Part shown: piece after piece, positions 24,930-37,185 of the stretch
How positions within the stretch are numbered: position 1 is the stretch's first letter
How the letters are laid out: every line of letters begins with the position of its first letter
Assembly (NCBI GenBank): GCA_023101885.1
Contig: JALPQD010000007.1
Span: 2,376,124-2,440,123, forward strand
Length of the DNA stretch: 64,000 nt
Direction: 5' to 3'
Source of the DNA: Typhlomys cinereus
Lineage: Eukaryota; Chordata; Mammalia; Rodentia; Platacanthomyidae
Notes under the pieces: model-generated
What the model saw: only the letters and a program-made list of their open reading frames with translations
The model's database searches: none
Told to the model about the DNA's origin: nothing
Made by a program: the position numbers and the translations under genes

Positions 24930-25410
24930 GATGCTAATTTCTGCTCTCCACATGCATGCTCACATTAGTGACCCACACACATGGGTATATGCACATACGC
25001 ATGCATACAACATGCAAAAATAAATATTATCAATCTATTTTAATCTACATACTTATTAAGTAATAAAACACTAGTGCTACCCAGCTCTCTTGCTTGTGTA
25101 TGTTCATGCATACACACATGAGTGTGGTGCATGTATGTGTGGTGTGCAAGTGTGTACAAAGACATACACACCCATGATTATGTGAGCAGAGGCCAAAGGA
25201 AGACATTCAACAGAACCCTGATCCATCACTCTTTACCTCGTTCACTTAATGCAGTGTTGCCGAACCTGAGCTAGACTGGCAGCCAGCACGTGCCAATGAT
25301 CGCACTGTGACAACCCCCAACCACACATGGTGATAGGATTCAAACTCAGGTCCTGATCCTTTCACGGCAAGTGGTCTTAGCTACTGAATCATCATCGCAG
25401 GTCCATGCCA
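24930..25410 (-). mobile_element. Two diverged SINE remnants
   Basis: At 24930-25030 there is a SINE-like tail (cccacacacatgggtatatg, then catgcaaaaataaat) that reads on the plus strand. At about 25090-25410 a diverged element reads on the minus strand: its end caaactcaggtcctgatcc ... ggtcttagctactgaatcat matches the inverted tRNA-type promoter of rodent SINEs, and a TG-rich array lies at its other end. Boundaries are approximate and no flanking duplications were found. Confidence 0.45.
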
Positions 25411-26568
25411 ACATGACATTCTCGTAATGACTGCTTTTATAATTCCACTTAGCTGTTACCTGCAAATCCTAATGGCGAGCAGCATTAGGACAGCATTCTG
25501 TTGAAATTGAGGCCCCAGAATACTCGTTTCAATAATTTCTGGCATTTGGCCCATAGAGAGTTTAGTTTCTCGTTACAGACCACAAAATTGGCAGCAATTT
25601 TGAGATTAAGAACGTAAGTATTGTAAATTGGTCTACATAAAAACTCACAAAGCCAGTGGGCTGTAACTTCCCTGGGTGGAAAATTCCTGGGGTTGAGAGC
25701 TGTGCATGGGAAATTTACCAAGTGAGCACCTTTAAATGTTGACTTGAAAGAGAATTTATGTTAAGATATTGTAGACAAAGATTAGAACCCAAAGATATCT
25801 GCTAATGTTTCTAGGTTCCCACATTCCAGGACAAAAAACTGCTTCCAAGGACCCAGGGTTAAAGGTAGACATAGAGATGGTTTATTTAAAACCAAAAGGT
25901 CTCTCCCAAGAAGGGAAGTGGACCAGTGGGGAAAGGTAGATGCTCAAAAATGTTTCACAAAAGAGTACCAAGGTCTCATGATCTTTCATAGGTCAATTAC
26001 CAAGCACCCAACTTCTGAGGTTACACACGCCAGACTTTTATACAATACCCAAAAGCATAGAATCTAGGGAAGAGCTTCCAGTCTTTTCTTTGCCAACTGG
26101 TTTCTTGTGAATGTTAATATTGATAACTCTATTTCCATGTCCTTACTCTAATGAGAATTTAGAGAATAAATATTGCAATTATTTCATATCATTCTATTAT
26201 CTTAACAAAGCTGTTATAGAATTAGAAAGTAAAACGAACCTCAGATTCATAAACTTATAAATTTAGCACCTTGTTCCACTATATCACAGTAGTTTGATTT
26301 TATATAATTTGTTCTTCCTTCCTACCTTCGATTTCCTATAGGTAGAAAAAAAGAAAAATGCAGATTAATTGTATTCTTTCGTGAGAATTATTCATACATC
26401 ACTATGTTAATTTTGCTACAACAATTAATATTAGTTCTCATTAATCATGAATTTATAACTCATGTGGTAGTAGTTTAGAAAACCTGTAATTAGATCTAAG
26501 TGTTTATAGTCTTCAAAGTTCCTTTAGTAAACAAAATCTAATTTATGAAAGATAGGCATCATTTATAT
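25411..26568. other. Unannotated sequence
   Basis: No gene is recognised. The part at 25860-26110 has some LTR-like features but I cannot assign it. Confidence 0.4.
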
Positions 26569-26586
26569 CAGTGAAACATCTCTCTT

Positions 26587-26930
26587 TTTTAATTTTTTTA
26601 TTATTATTTATTCAATTGTGTGTGTGTTGTGTGTGTGTGTATTGTGTGTGTGTGTATTGCATGTTTGTGTATTGTGTGTGTGTCTGTGTGTGTGTGTGTG
26701 TGTGTCTGTGTCTGTGTGTAGAACCATGGCGAATTCGGGAACCACCATGGACCGCCTCCACCTCCTCCTTGTTTACTCTGCCCCGGGATTCACAGGCTTC
26801 CCGCTACCAGGACCAGAAGCGCAGGCCGCCTGGCTTCCGCCCGGCGTCTATATATAGGGTCTAGGATCTGAACTCAGGATCTTCAGCCTGCAAGGCAGAG
26901 GCTTAACCCTAAGCCACCTCTCCAGCTCCA
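26587..26930 (-). mobile_element. B2-like SINE with long (TG)n array
   Basis: A minus-strand copy of the window's young tRNA-derived SINE. It ends near 26920 with the inverted promoter (gaggcttaaccctaagccac, ctctccagctcc). The (TG)n-rich array is at about 26618-26720 and the A-rich tail (as T/A-rich) is at the left. An imperfect 18-bp TSD, cagtgaaacatctctctt at 26569-26586 and cagtaaaatatcgctctt at 26931-26948 (15 of 18 match), supports the borders. Confidence 0.92.
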
Positions 26931-26948
26931 CAGTAAAATATCGCTCTT

Positions 26949-27907
26949 GATCTTTCATGGAGGACTCTGAAATAATAATTTTCTATCACACAATTCTTTC
27001 ATACAAGAGTACAATTATCATCAATCCTAGTTTAGAAACAAAGTTACTGAGACTTAAAGAAATTCAGTGGCCAAAGACAGCTCCAATCTGGGAAGGTAAC
27101 TTACGATGTCTCTTTTCTGACACCAGAGACTGAATACATGAGCAATGCAGCCATGTCTACCTCCCATTGAAAAAAATCCCACCAAATTGAAGTGTATTGG
27201 TAAGTCACAAATACAGAACTCTGAGTCCTTGTGGTCTTGATGATATATCAATTTTACATTGTGGTGTTTTGTAGGAATTTAAAAGGCTATGAGTATGACA
27301 TCTGATCATGCTTTGGAATTCAGAATCTGAAGGAGTGTTGCTTGATTATCTACCCAGCTGTTTCGACATTATTCTCGGATTTAGGGAGGGCTCTGTGTAG
27401 ACACAAAGTGACTTTGTTCTGACCAAGGACAATGAAAATAGCCAAATACAAGTTAATTAGTAATATTAAGAAATATATCATGGGAAATATTTGGAGAGCT
27501 TTCCAGTTGTTCCTTCCAAATAAGATACAGATCATTTTTTAGCACAGTGCAGGACTTTGAATAAAGAATGCACTTATTTTGCATTTTAATTCTTATGCTT
27601 ATTATTCCCTGAATCATAATTTACTGAGTTTGCATTTACAAGTGGAAATCGTTGGTTGATAAAAAGACCTATTTCATTAATGATATTATTCAATAATGCA
27701 TATTTAATAGTGATTATAATTTTATATTTATGTCACTTTGGTGGCCTAGTTAATAAAAGGTTTATGGGTATATACATTGAGGAGGTTAATGTTGTACTGT
27801 TTTATGAATTTTTCTGATGTGTAAACTCTTAACCTGAAACTAAAAATAAAAGTCTTGTCTTTGAATTATTTTATTTTGTTTTTTGTAATTGTATTACTTT
27901 CCTGCAG
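26949..27907. other. AT-rich unannotated sequence
   Basis: No gene is recognised. Its last 40 bases form a pyrimidine-rich run ending in cctgcag, discussed with the next entry. Confidence 0.4.
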
Positions 27908-28363
27908 TAGCAGCTATCTCCTTTGGAGTGATCTCTAACACTGAAGTTTCATACATTGGAAGCTTCCTGGGGACAACTCTAATTATCAATATCTGCAGGA
28001 AAGTTGAGGAGGCAGTACTGACAGAACAGTACCATTTGTGAGGGGTAGAAACAAACCAGAGTTCAGGAAGGTATGAGAGGTCTCTGTCTGGGACAGCCCT
28101 GCAGGACCCTCCTCCTTTTGGAGAGCTGGCTGCCCTTCTGCACACCTCTAACCCGATGTGGAGGAACTTGGATTCCCTCTGGGAAGGAAGCCTAAACTTG
28201 TGCCAGGACTGCCCTACAGCTGAGACAGCTGAGTGTATCTTTCTCAATGGAGCACGGTGGGGAGGCTGCTCAGAGCGTCAGGACCCAGAGACTTCTCTGC
28301 CCAGCCTTCTTGGGAAACAGTCTCACCTGGGGCCCTTCCCTGAGGACTGCCACAAGTCCCCAG
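27908..28363 (+). other. Candidate exon between splice-like sites (unrecognised)
   Basis: The stretch is more GC-rich than its flanks. It is preceded by a long T-rich run ending tttcctgcag (acceptor-like, to 27907) and followed by ccag/gtgagat (strong donor-like, from 28364). I recognise no protein. An 89-codon frame at 28156-28425 reads through the donor site, so a coding role is doubtful. It could be an exon of a noncoding transcript or chance. Confidence 0.2.
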
Positions 28364-30035
28364 GTGAGATACATTCAGTGGCTAATGATGTGGTAACCTT
28401 GACAACTGAAATAACAGACTATTAACTCCCAACACGTGCAGTTTGATCTCCCTGTAATGGCAGGTGAATGAGGACTTTAAAGAACTGATTAAAGTCATGA
28501 TGATGAACTTTTGATCCAATGGAACCACCATCCTCAGAAAGAAGAAAGGACTCCTGGGACTTTTCTTTCTTCTATGTGAGTTTCACCAGAAGCCAAGCCC
28601 AAAGAGAAGCACAGACTGGATTTTCTGTCCTCCAGAACTCTCAAATTGTGTTACTCAAGATGCACTCTAGAAAGCTTTTCTGTGGAGCTGAGGAAGACAT
28701 CGTTTAGTGTCAGTCTGCAAGGGTTTGCCTTTTTTCTCAGAGAACTCACACTCTGCTTGCTGGTGTGCTGACAAGGTGTAGGTGGCAGCTTGGGAAGTGA
28801 AGGCTGAGTTCTGGGCACATCGATAAAGAATGAGTACTGAGGGTAAGCCCTGAATAAGCCCGTGGGAGATTGTCCAACAGATGAGGAGAGACTAAGACCA
28901 CAATGAGCAGGACTACTCCATGGACAGGTAAATAAGATGTAGATAACTCATAAAACAAGTTGCCATACTTTGGCAGACTCACAGACTGGCATGTGAGAAA
29001 GTTTTCCCCTCTATTAGTGATTCTTTCAGATAGTTACATTCAGTTCCGTCGGTTCCTGAAGTTGGTATGAATTCATCTGTCAAGCTGTACTGTGAACTGG
29101 AACCCGAAGGGTAAGCTGCAATTAGCTTTGACCATATATTTTTCTCAGTAACATGGGGAATAACTGGGACAGTTGGAATTAGTAGCCATGTAAGAAAGTG
29201 CTCACATAACAGAATTATAGAATGAGACTATTCGCTCTCTCACCACCCAGGAGGATGCCTTGTTGAAGGCCAGTAAGGCCACACTGTGTGTCTAGCAACA
29301 AGTGGGATGTGCTGATTAACACTTGCCTGCCCTTGAGCTAAGAGATCCCACCAGAGAGAAGCAAGCACGCCAGTGATGAGTGACAGTGGAATCAGGTGGG
29401 TACTGCTAAGGAAAAATAAGTGAAAATTAAGATTGATTAATTGCCAGCCCAAATCTCAGTGTGTAGCTCCAAAGACTTCTGTGGTTATCCGCAAGGGTGA
29501 GGAGTGTAGTTTCTTTAAAGACAAAGGGCAAAAGCCGATGACAGGGACTTGAGAGGATCTTAGTCCCTCAGAAGTTTGCACTGTTGATGCAGGCAGTCAG
29601 TTCTATTACATCAGCTTAAGACACAGTGAGGTCCTCCTGATAAATGGGATGGAGGGTGACTCTTCAGAGATGGACTTACTCTGGGTTTCCATGGAGTCTT
29701 CTTTTCCCCAAAACAGTATGGTCCTTCTTAGGATTTGCCTCAACTTGCCATCTACACAAGACTGATAGTAACTAGGGTTCTATTAGGACACCACCCAGGT
29801 AGACATGCTTAGCCTGGTAGGGAAAAACAAGATTATAGGCTACAGCATGCATAGGGGATCTGTGAAGGTCTGTGAGGTGGGGTTGTTATGACTAATGGGG
29901 ACTTATCATCAAACAAAGCACTTTATCAGAACATAAAACTTGGCATCCATGTACAGACTATGTGTCAGTCACTTCGTAAAAACGTGTTGTCACTACTGGT
30001 GCACAGTAAGAATGATGGAGCCATCAGGGTTGCTG
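28364..30035. other. Unannotated sequence with a small LTR-like patch
   Basis: No gene is recognised. At about 28785-28875 the text tgagttctgggcacat ... gattgtccaacagatga resembles the start of the LTR copies at 34953 and 51570 in plus orientation, so a short LTR remnant is possible. Confidence 0.35.
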
Positions 30036-30039
30036 TGCT

Positions 30040-30196
30040 GTAAAAGGGATGGTGAGCTGACCCAGCAAGTAAAGCTACATTCCATGCAAACCTGGTGACT
30101 CACATTCAGTTCCCAAAGCCCACAAGGTAGAAAGAGAAATTGACTTCTAAAATTTGTGCTCTGACCTCCATATTCATCTATCCCATGGCATGCACG

Positions 30197-30243
<47 letters not shown>

Positions 30244-30320
30244 ACTCTCACTCTCACTCTCGCTCTCTTTCTTCTTCACTCCTATTTTCACTCTCTGTCA
30301 TACACAAGTACAATATAATC
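30040..30320 (+). mobile_element. Older tRNA-derived SINE with (CT)n array
   Basis: The head gatggtgagctgacccagca and the following gtgactcacattcagttccc fit a diverged tRNA-type promoter with box-B-like sequence. The body (gtgctctgacctccatattc) leads to a (CT)n run at about 30199-30265. The CT-type array separates it from the CA-type young SINEs. No clear TSD was found. Confidence 0.5.
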
Positions 30321-30487
30321 AAAGAACTGCTATGGCAGTTTGTTAAGAATTGGACTGGCATGAGCTACTATAATAGGTATAGTATACCAACATGCAAAAT
30401 CCCAGGAAAGTAACTACCATGGGAGGTCAGAAAGGATGAAAGGTACACTTTTCTGGTGAGATAGCACATATTCAAACTGTGATCCAT

Positions 30488-31207
30488 GGGCTGGGAAGAT
30501 GGATGTGTTAGCAAAAGCACTTGCCAAGCAAGCATAATGTTGTGAATTTGAAACCCTAGAATAAGCAGATGCTCGGTGTCAACATCTCTAGTCCCAGAGC
30601 GCCAGCAGTGAGATGGGAGGCAGAGACAGGAAAATTCCAAAAACCCGAGGCCAGCTGGCTTAAAGAATGTAGTAGAGGGGCTGGAGAGGTGGCTCAGGGG
30701 TTAAGCCTCTGCCTTGCAGGCGGAAGGCCCTGAGTTCGGATCCTAGACCCCACGTATAGATGCCAGGCAGAAGCGGGGACAACCTGCATTTCTGGTTCTG
30801 GTAGGGCGGAGCCTGTGAATCCTGGCCGAGTAAACAAGGAGGAAGTGGAGGTGGTCCATGGTGGTTCCCGAATTCGCCGTGGTTCTACACACACATACAT
30901 GCGCACACACGCACAACTGAATACATACATACACATGCGTGCACATGCACAACTGAATAAATAAAAAAATTAAAAAAATAAAAAAAAGAATGTAGTAGAA
31001 AATGACTACAAAAGAAACCCTATGTCAGGGCAAGGTCAAGGTACGGACAGACATCCGAGGTTGTCCTCTGACCCCTACTCAGTTGCCATGGCAAGCAATT
31101 GCCAACATGTACACACTGAAATGTTCAGATATGCACACATGCATGATCATGTACATGTCTATATACACACAGACATGCACAGAAACACACACACCATAAT
31201 AAATATT
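30488..31207 (+). mobile_element. B4-like SINE, split by a younger SINE
   Basis: The left part (30488-30676) has a tRNA-like head (gggctgggaagatgg) and a B1-like middle (gatgggaggcagagacagg). The right part (31000-31207) continues with gttgtcctctgacccctac and a CA-rich tail ending in aataaatattcc, as in the rodent B4 type. The two parts are separated by the inserted SINE at 30677-30984 plus its duplicated target. Confidence 0.7.
30677..30984 (+). mobile_element. Young B2-like SINE
   Basis: It begins ggggctggagaggtggctc and carries box A-like (tggctcagggg) and box B-like (agttcggatcc, about 30733-30743) promoter parts. The body continues through gtggttcccgaattcg, then a CA-rich array, ttgaataa-type motif (here actgaataaataaa) and an A-rich tail. 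An exact 15-bp TSD, aaagaatgtagtaga, lies at 30662-30676 and 30985-30999. It is inserted inside an older B4-like SINE. Confidence 0.95.
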
Positions 31208-32695
31208 CCATGCTATCTCATGTCGGATTAAATGGTAGAAATGAATATGCATTTAGAAGCCTGAGGGATAGAGGAATGAACATAGTTTCTTTTCTTATTT
31301 CCATGAATTTTAACAATCTCTGAAAGGAAAAGATGAAAGTTGTTGAACAAAGTAGACTTCTGGACATCCAAGTGAGGAATTAGCAGCTCTGATTACCGCT
31401 AGTATGCCAGACGGGCTATCCTGCAGAGAAAGGGTACTTTATGACCTTGATACATACAATACAGCCATGTGGCAAATGAGTCCTGTTCCTATTAGAAACT
31501 GTAACAAACACTGTTTGTATTCAAATGGAAGTCACAAGACCATATTTTTTTCAGATTTAAAGTCTGCTAGGTTTTCTATTTTCTGCTAGCCCAAGGATAC
31601 TTGGGCCATCTGGTAGACCTTTAGTACATGCATAATAGTATTAAATCAAAGTTATCTAGGTTCAAATCAAAAGGAGAAAAAATTGGCTAACATTTTCCAT
31701 AGACTGAGATAAGATATGGCTCTTCAGAGGTAGGAGGTGAATAGTATTGGAGACTCATGGGTCAGCACTGTCAATACTATTTTTATGGGATATCAGATAT
31801 TTGACGAACGTTACACTAACACCATAAAGTAAAGGGCAGCACATTGTACCTGAATATAATGACAAAGAGAGAACCCATGATATGGTCCTTGCTGCAAAGT
31901 TCTGCATATGACAAGACCTTTCCCATCTCAGAAGAACATAGATACATGCTCTGGGCATGCAGTACATGCAGATACATTTTCATATGTAAATCAAGCAACA
32001 CTATGAAGATTAACCGAGTATTTCTTCCAGTGATCTGTGACTAACCTGATATTAATACAGGTCGAAGGAAATACCTGAGTTAAATGGAAAGGTGGAACAG
32101 ACCCACAACAGATCCACCCCATGGATATTCCAGGTATTTCATTGCTCAGACACTGACGTTGTGAAAACCGCATTCAGATGAAGTGCCAACTTATAAACAA
32201 GACTTCGAGAGAAAAGATATCTTCTCCCAGCATGCAATGTGTTCAGTGCTGTCTCCCAGCGGGTGGAATGCATTCTTCTATAAACATGGGAGATATAATT
32301 AGAAGTATTCCTATGTTAAAAGAAACTTTTCACCATTTTTGGCTGCGTTTATTCCATCAAGGGCTACTCTCACTTCAAGGATTTTCAATCTAAAGAATAG
32401 CATTATATCCTTGGACACACAATATTGTCATGGGACCATATCTAGTGTTTCCACCACCACTCTGATCATTTCTAAGCTAAATACTCTCTCCACATGGTGG
32501 TGACAATGGATCAAGTCTACCTTTATAAGTTATTACATAATCATTTCAAGTTATCATGATATAGCCTCTAAATAAAAGAAAATAGTATCTGTTTGGTTTC
32601 ATCATCTCTGCCAAACTTATACTGTGTAATCCCAACCAAATCTCTCACAACTTTATTTTCTTCCTTATGAAAGATGGGAATGTAAGTACATGAGG
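31208..32695. other. Unannotated sequence
   Basis: No gene or repeat is recognised in this AT-rich part. Confidence 0.4.
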
Positions 32696-32698
32696 TAT

Positions 32699-32775
32699 CT
32701 GGAGCCTGTGAATCCCTGGGCAGAGTAAACAAGGAGAAGGTGGAGGCGTCCATGGTGGTTCCCGAATTCGCCAGT

Positions 32776-32820
<45 letters not shown>

Positions 32821-32840
32821 TGAATAAATAAAAAAAAAAT
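32699..32840 (+). mobile_element. B2-like SINE, 5'-truncated
   Basis: The copy starts inside the SINE body (ggagcctgtgaatccctggg) and continues through gtggttcccgaattcgcc, a (CA)n array at about 32783-32818 and an attgaataaataaaaa tail. The promoter half is absent. No convincing TSD was found. Confidence 0.88.
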
Positions 32841-34282
32841 CAGTATGGTCGGCTGTCTTCCAGAACATTGGAACCTTTACTCGGTATTATCTTTCTTCCA
32901 GGTGTAAGTTTTTAATCAGGAAGTATTTTTAAGGCAAGGATATTTGTCTCTTGACTTTTCATCTGAAGAAAATTAGAGGAAAAATATAATCGAGTTATTT
33001 AACTCTCACAAGAACAAGTTCTAAATAAACTATGGAACAATTTCACAAGTTGTGCCACAATTTACAAGACACGTTTATGGAAAAGTTTCTCAAAGTATCA
33101 TTTTTGACAGCAGGAAGCCCAGAATTTGGCATATATCACCTGTGTAAAATACGGTTCCTTAGGTATCTAATTATTAAATGCTCAGACATTGACTAGATTG
33201 TGCTAAGCAGGTCTGTGTCCAAGTGCACATGAAAGCTGACATTTCAAGTCACTGTAATTTTAATAATTATATCTCAACATTGATATGATTGCTGTGATTA
33301 AAAGGATAATTCATCTGTTAAACTTTTTAGTAACCATTTATGATATGGTTTCAGGTTCTATTAAGTATTTCTCTTTTAGGCACAATTTTACATCTCCAGT
33401 TTCAAAAACTAACTCGAAAGTCTTCATGTTTAGATAAGTGTACTCTCTAAAAACCATATTTCTCAGGCTTGCAAAACTTAGTCTTGATATTAGTTAAAAC
33501 CGATTCCAATCTGAAATCAATGAAGTAAGCTTTGGCAAAGCTTGAAGTTCCCCAAACTTGGAAGACTTTGTTTCAACTTGATTTCTTTCTATTTTGCTCA
33601 CAAATAAAAATGCATACAAACAATCATGTAAAATCTTTTTTATTTAAACTGGCAAATGCCTTCATGAAGCAGTATCCTAGGATAAAGACTACCATGCAGA
33701 TCTAAGAGAAGATAGACTATATTCCTGACCTAGTCTTGGCTTTACCCACTTATCATTACCCACTTCCAACCTCACTCCACTTTTCTGCACTCATATACTG
33801 CTGAGATCTGTTTATTTGTCATCGAAAAGTTTCAACTGTCTTAGTTCAAGATGTCTAGATAGTTGGTCAGACACGATCCTACCCATTTTCAAGACAATGT
33901 TCATGGATGATACCCACATTTGATTCAGGAAAGAAAAACTATCCTTTCTGACATGGATGAGATTCATCCAATCAGCTAAGTCTTCAATCCAACAAGTTAA
34001 CCACTATCTTAAGAATTCTACCATGTTGTTGACAAAGGTTTGAAAATATCAGTTCGGTTCTACAAAGTTTATCCCTGACTCATAACATCAACTCTACTAA
34101 ATATTTTGAACTTCCTGGCCACTATATCACTTGAGCCTATTATTTATAAATTAGATACATTTATATCTCCTGGTCATTTTCTCTAAAGAATCTTAAATAA
34201 TAAAATTTCTAATTAAAATAGAAAATCTTATTTTAAAACATATTTTTCTCATCTTTAACTTACCAATCTGTTAACTCCATGT
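32841..34282. other. AT-rich unannotated sequence
   Basis: There is no recognisable gene or repeat over about 1.4 kb. Long open frames are absent. Confidence 0.45.
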
Positions 34283-34707
34283 TGCAGTTTGGCTACATGG
34301 TTGCTGATAAATGACCATCAAATGGCCTAAGGGAACAAGGGTTTATTTTCTCTTACAATTATCTGGTTACGGTTCTCAGTTCAGCTTGACAGGAAAGCTC
34401 ACACCAACCAAGGCCAAGGGAACTGACCACACCACCTCTACATAATGGCTGAGAGAGGGACGGACAATCCTTACTTGCCAGACCAGCATGTCTGGCCAAA
34501 TGTACAAAGGATGCCGACTTCCTCAACCAGCTCTTTGTGATTTATTCCAGGGCCTAGTCCCACCCAACAGGGGCTGGACCTTCCCCATCAGCTAGACAGT
34601 CTCTTGCAGGTTTGCTCTGAGCTAACTCAACCATTAATTCTCTACAAATGTGCCCAGAGCTCAAATACTCAACAGTCAAGTTGACATCTGTTCTTAACTA
34701 TGACATC
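34283..34707 (-). mobile_element. ERVL-MaLR-like LTR, left arm of inverted repeat
   Basis: On the minus strand it has an AATAAA signal (seen here as agggtttattttctc near 34330) close to its 3' end, as expected for an LTR. It ends at gttgcagtttggctacatgg on the left and ttaactatgacat on the right. It is a close match, inverted, to 34953-35377. No retroviral gene lies beside it. The family name is inferred; relation to the MT/ORR1-type LTRs is likely. Confidence 0.6.
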
Positions 34708-34952
34708 CCAACATCTAAAACTGATACTTCTTATATGAAACTGACATGTATAACAATCCTGAGTTAGAAAGGATACAACTTACTCCCTCCTAGAAATCAC
34801 TTCTTGGTCCCTTAACCAAAAATATGATTCATAGTCACATAAGAAAAAAGAAAAGAAAACTCTAACTTTTAGAAATGTTTTCATTTTTCTATAAAATTTC
34901 CCTCTAAATCCAACACAGATGTGTTACTTTTCCTCAGATTTATTTATGTATA

Positions 34953-35377
34953 TATCATAGTTAAGTACAGGTGTCAATTTGACAGTTGAGAGTTTGAGCT
35001 CTGGACACATTTGTAGAAAATTAAATGGTTGAGTTAAGCACAGAGCAAACCTGCAAGAGATTCTCTAGCTGATAAGGAAGGCCCAGGTCCTGTTGTGTGG
35101 GACTAGGCCCTGGAATAAAATGTAGAAAGCTGGTTAAGAGAGCCACCATCCTTGTATACACTTGAGCAGACATGCTGATCTGGCAAGTAAGGATTGTCCC
35201 TCTCTCCGCCATTATGTAGAGATGGTGCAGCCATTTCCCTTGGCTATGGTGGTGGTGCCTGCTCTCCTGTCAAGCTGGATTGAGAACTGTAACCAGACTA
35301 TGGTAAGGAAATAAACCCCTTGTTCCCTTAAATCATTGGATGGTGATTTATCAGCAACCATGTAGGCAAACTGCAAT
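34953..35377 (+). mobile_element. ERVL-MaLR-like LTR, right arm of inverted repeat
   Basis: This is the plus-strand copy of the same LTR. It starts near atagttaagtacaggtgtc, contains catgctgatctggcaag, and carries AATAAA at 35310-35315 followed by ccccttgttccctta, then ends in tcagcaaccatgtaggc. The polyadenylation signal about 65 bases before the end fits LTR architecture. It is open to other interpretation as a non-LTR interspersed repeat. Confidence 0.6.
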
Positions 35378-37055
35378 AGTATATATTTATATCTGGCAAC
35401 TGTGTAAAAGATGATATACTAGACGACTGGAATTGAAGTAAGATTCTTCCTCCTCCCTCCTTTCTTTAGAATCAAACAGTCTGTTTAAGGAAGCCGCGGA
35501 GGGGGGAGTGTAAAAGAAAATGGAACTACATGAAAAACCAAGTCCCACCACAGTCCTGTAACACCGGTGAGACAGAGAATTTAAAAAGGTGACACTTAGC
35601 AATTTGGGTCAGTTTTTGCCCTCTGGGTCTTGCTTGCTGAAGTTCTGCTGTAAACCTGCAAGGCTTCCTCAGGACAGGCCGTCTCTCTGCACAGCTCTGA
35701 AGCAGTGTGACTCTCTGTGTTCCGTGGCAGTGACTATGTGAGGCTGATCTGTTTCATCTCAGAATCAGCATCACTGCAATTGTCCAAATTCTCTTTGAAA
35801 AGCCTGATGAAAAAGATCCAGAGCCCCACTGTCAGAAAATATAATAACAAATCTTCCAACAGTGAAAACACCTCTTATTCCTGTACTAATGTAATTCAGA
35901 CACACTTAAAGAGAATTCTCACATGTATACATTTGTACTGTGATACTGTCAGGAACTCTAACAGAGCTAAAGTTAGAAGGATGGAAGATTGCATTATCTG
36001 AAATTTACGGGAAAATAGCTCGTGTACTCGGTTGATTATTTTGAGTATATTTAGAGGCTGAGTATTGGGACTTCCATAATAAGGCATGCAACATTCATCC
36101 ATTTAATGGATGTGGATATTCATCTTTGGTAATGACACAGATCAACCGTACCATGTCAATGAAACTGAAGTACGCTTAAGGGAAAGGTTAAATTCAATAG
36201 CAAAGGAGAGCGATTTCAGAGCCTTTACAGAATCTTTGGGATTGTGTGTCCATCCACTAGATTCTACATAACTGCAACACAGTCAGAGGTACCTGACGCA
36301 TCGCTCCCTTCCAAGTGTCCAGGTCCTCTCCTATTTCTGATGCCCATGGGAAGACAGAAAAGGAGCAGCTGCTAAGCCTGGGGAGATTTCTTGCTTTGTT
36401 TTCTTCAAACAAGACTGGTCCTAATCTGTGGGGATCTCTTAGTTTTTCTGGGACTGGGTTTGTTTATTTTCAGAGTGAGAAAAAGCGTGTAGTCAGCTGC
36501 TCAGTCTCTCACAATATGTTATCTTACTCACCTTCCTGTTTCTCTAAATAGCTCATTAAGACCTAATGTCCTTTCCAGAGTGCTCCATAAACAGTCTGGA
36601 TTTTTATAAGAAAAGCTGTTCATTACATGTCCAAAACAAATGACGGTTTACAACCTTTATTGCTGCACGGGGGATTCGGTGCCTTGGCAAACATCCTATC
36701 CCTGTAAAGTATAAATTCATCCAGTGCAGCAGCCAGCCTCCTTCCATTTCAGGGACTGCTTCCCCCCCCCCAGAGAAGCTTCGTGCTACTCAAGTAGTTC
36801 CAAGAAACCGAGTGTGTACTGGCAGTGAGAAAAGTTACTGTGTGAACTGAAAAGGGCAAGCCCCACTTTTACCTGGGAGGCCAAAAAAGAAATTCATCGA
36901 AACAATATGAAAATCCATGTAAGAACTTAAAAAAATAATACTTGGAGAAAATTGCAGAGGCATAATAAATAGGTAGATTCATTGCATTCAGACTAGGCAG
37001 CTACTTATGCATTCAAATATGTGTTAGATATTCATTAATATTTGCAATACATTAG
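35378..37055. other. Unannotated sequence
   Basis: No gene or repeat is recognised. Short open frames at 35717-36001 and 36315-36551 have no recognisable motif. Confidence 0.4.
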
Positions 37056-37068
37056 ACAGTTGCTTCTT

Positions 37069-37124
37069 TCTGTGTGTATATGAGTGTGTGTATGTGCATG
37101 AATGTGTGTCTGTGTATGTGTATG

Positions 37125-37185
<61 letters not shown>

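Larger units (their letters stand above)
34283..35377. repeat. Large inverted repeat (two LTR copies, about 245-bp spacer)
   Basis: The reverse complement of 34953-35377 aligns along its whole length with 34283-34707, with a modest number of mismatches and small gaps. Shared stretches include ttgctgataaat, ttcctgtcaagctg-type text and ggattgtcc. The arms are about 425 bases each and the spacer is 34708-34952. The arms could pair as a large hairpin. Confidence 0.85.

Noticed and set aside
26571..26864. Open frames ending in PPW/LLVYSAPGF-type text, repeated at 30694, 32568, 46646, 51140 and 59132
   Set aside because: These similar peptides are translations of the B2-like SINE body in one or both strands, not a protein family.
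34283..35377. Inverted repeat as the terminal inverted repeats of one DNA transposon
   Set aside because: Each arm has an internal polyadenylation signal in LTR position, and related single copies occur elsewhere (21778, 51570), so the arms are separate LTR-like elements. The 245-base spacer has no transposase.
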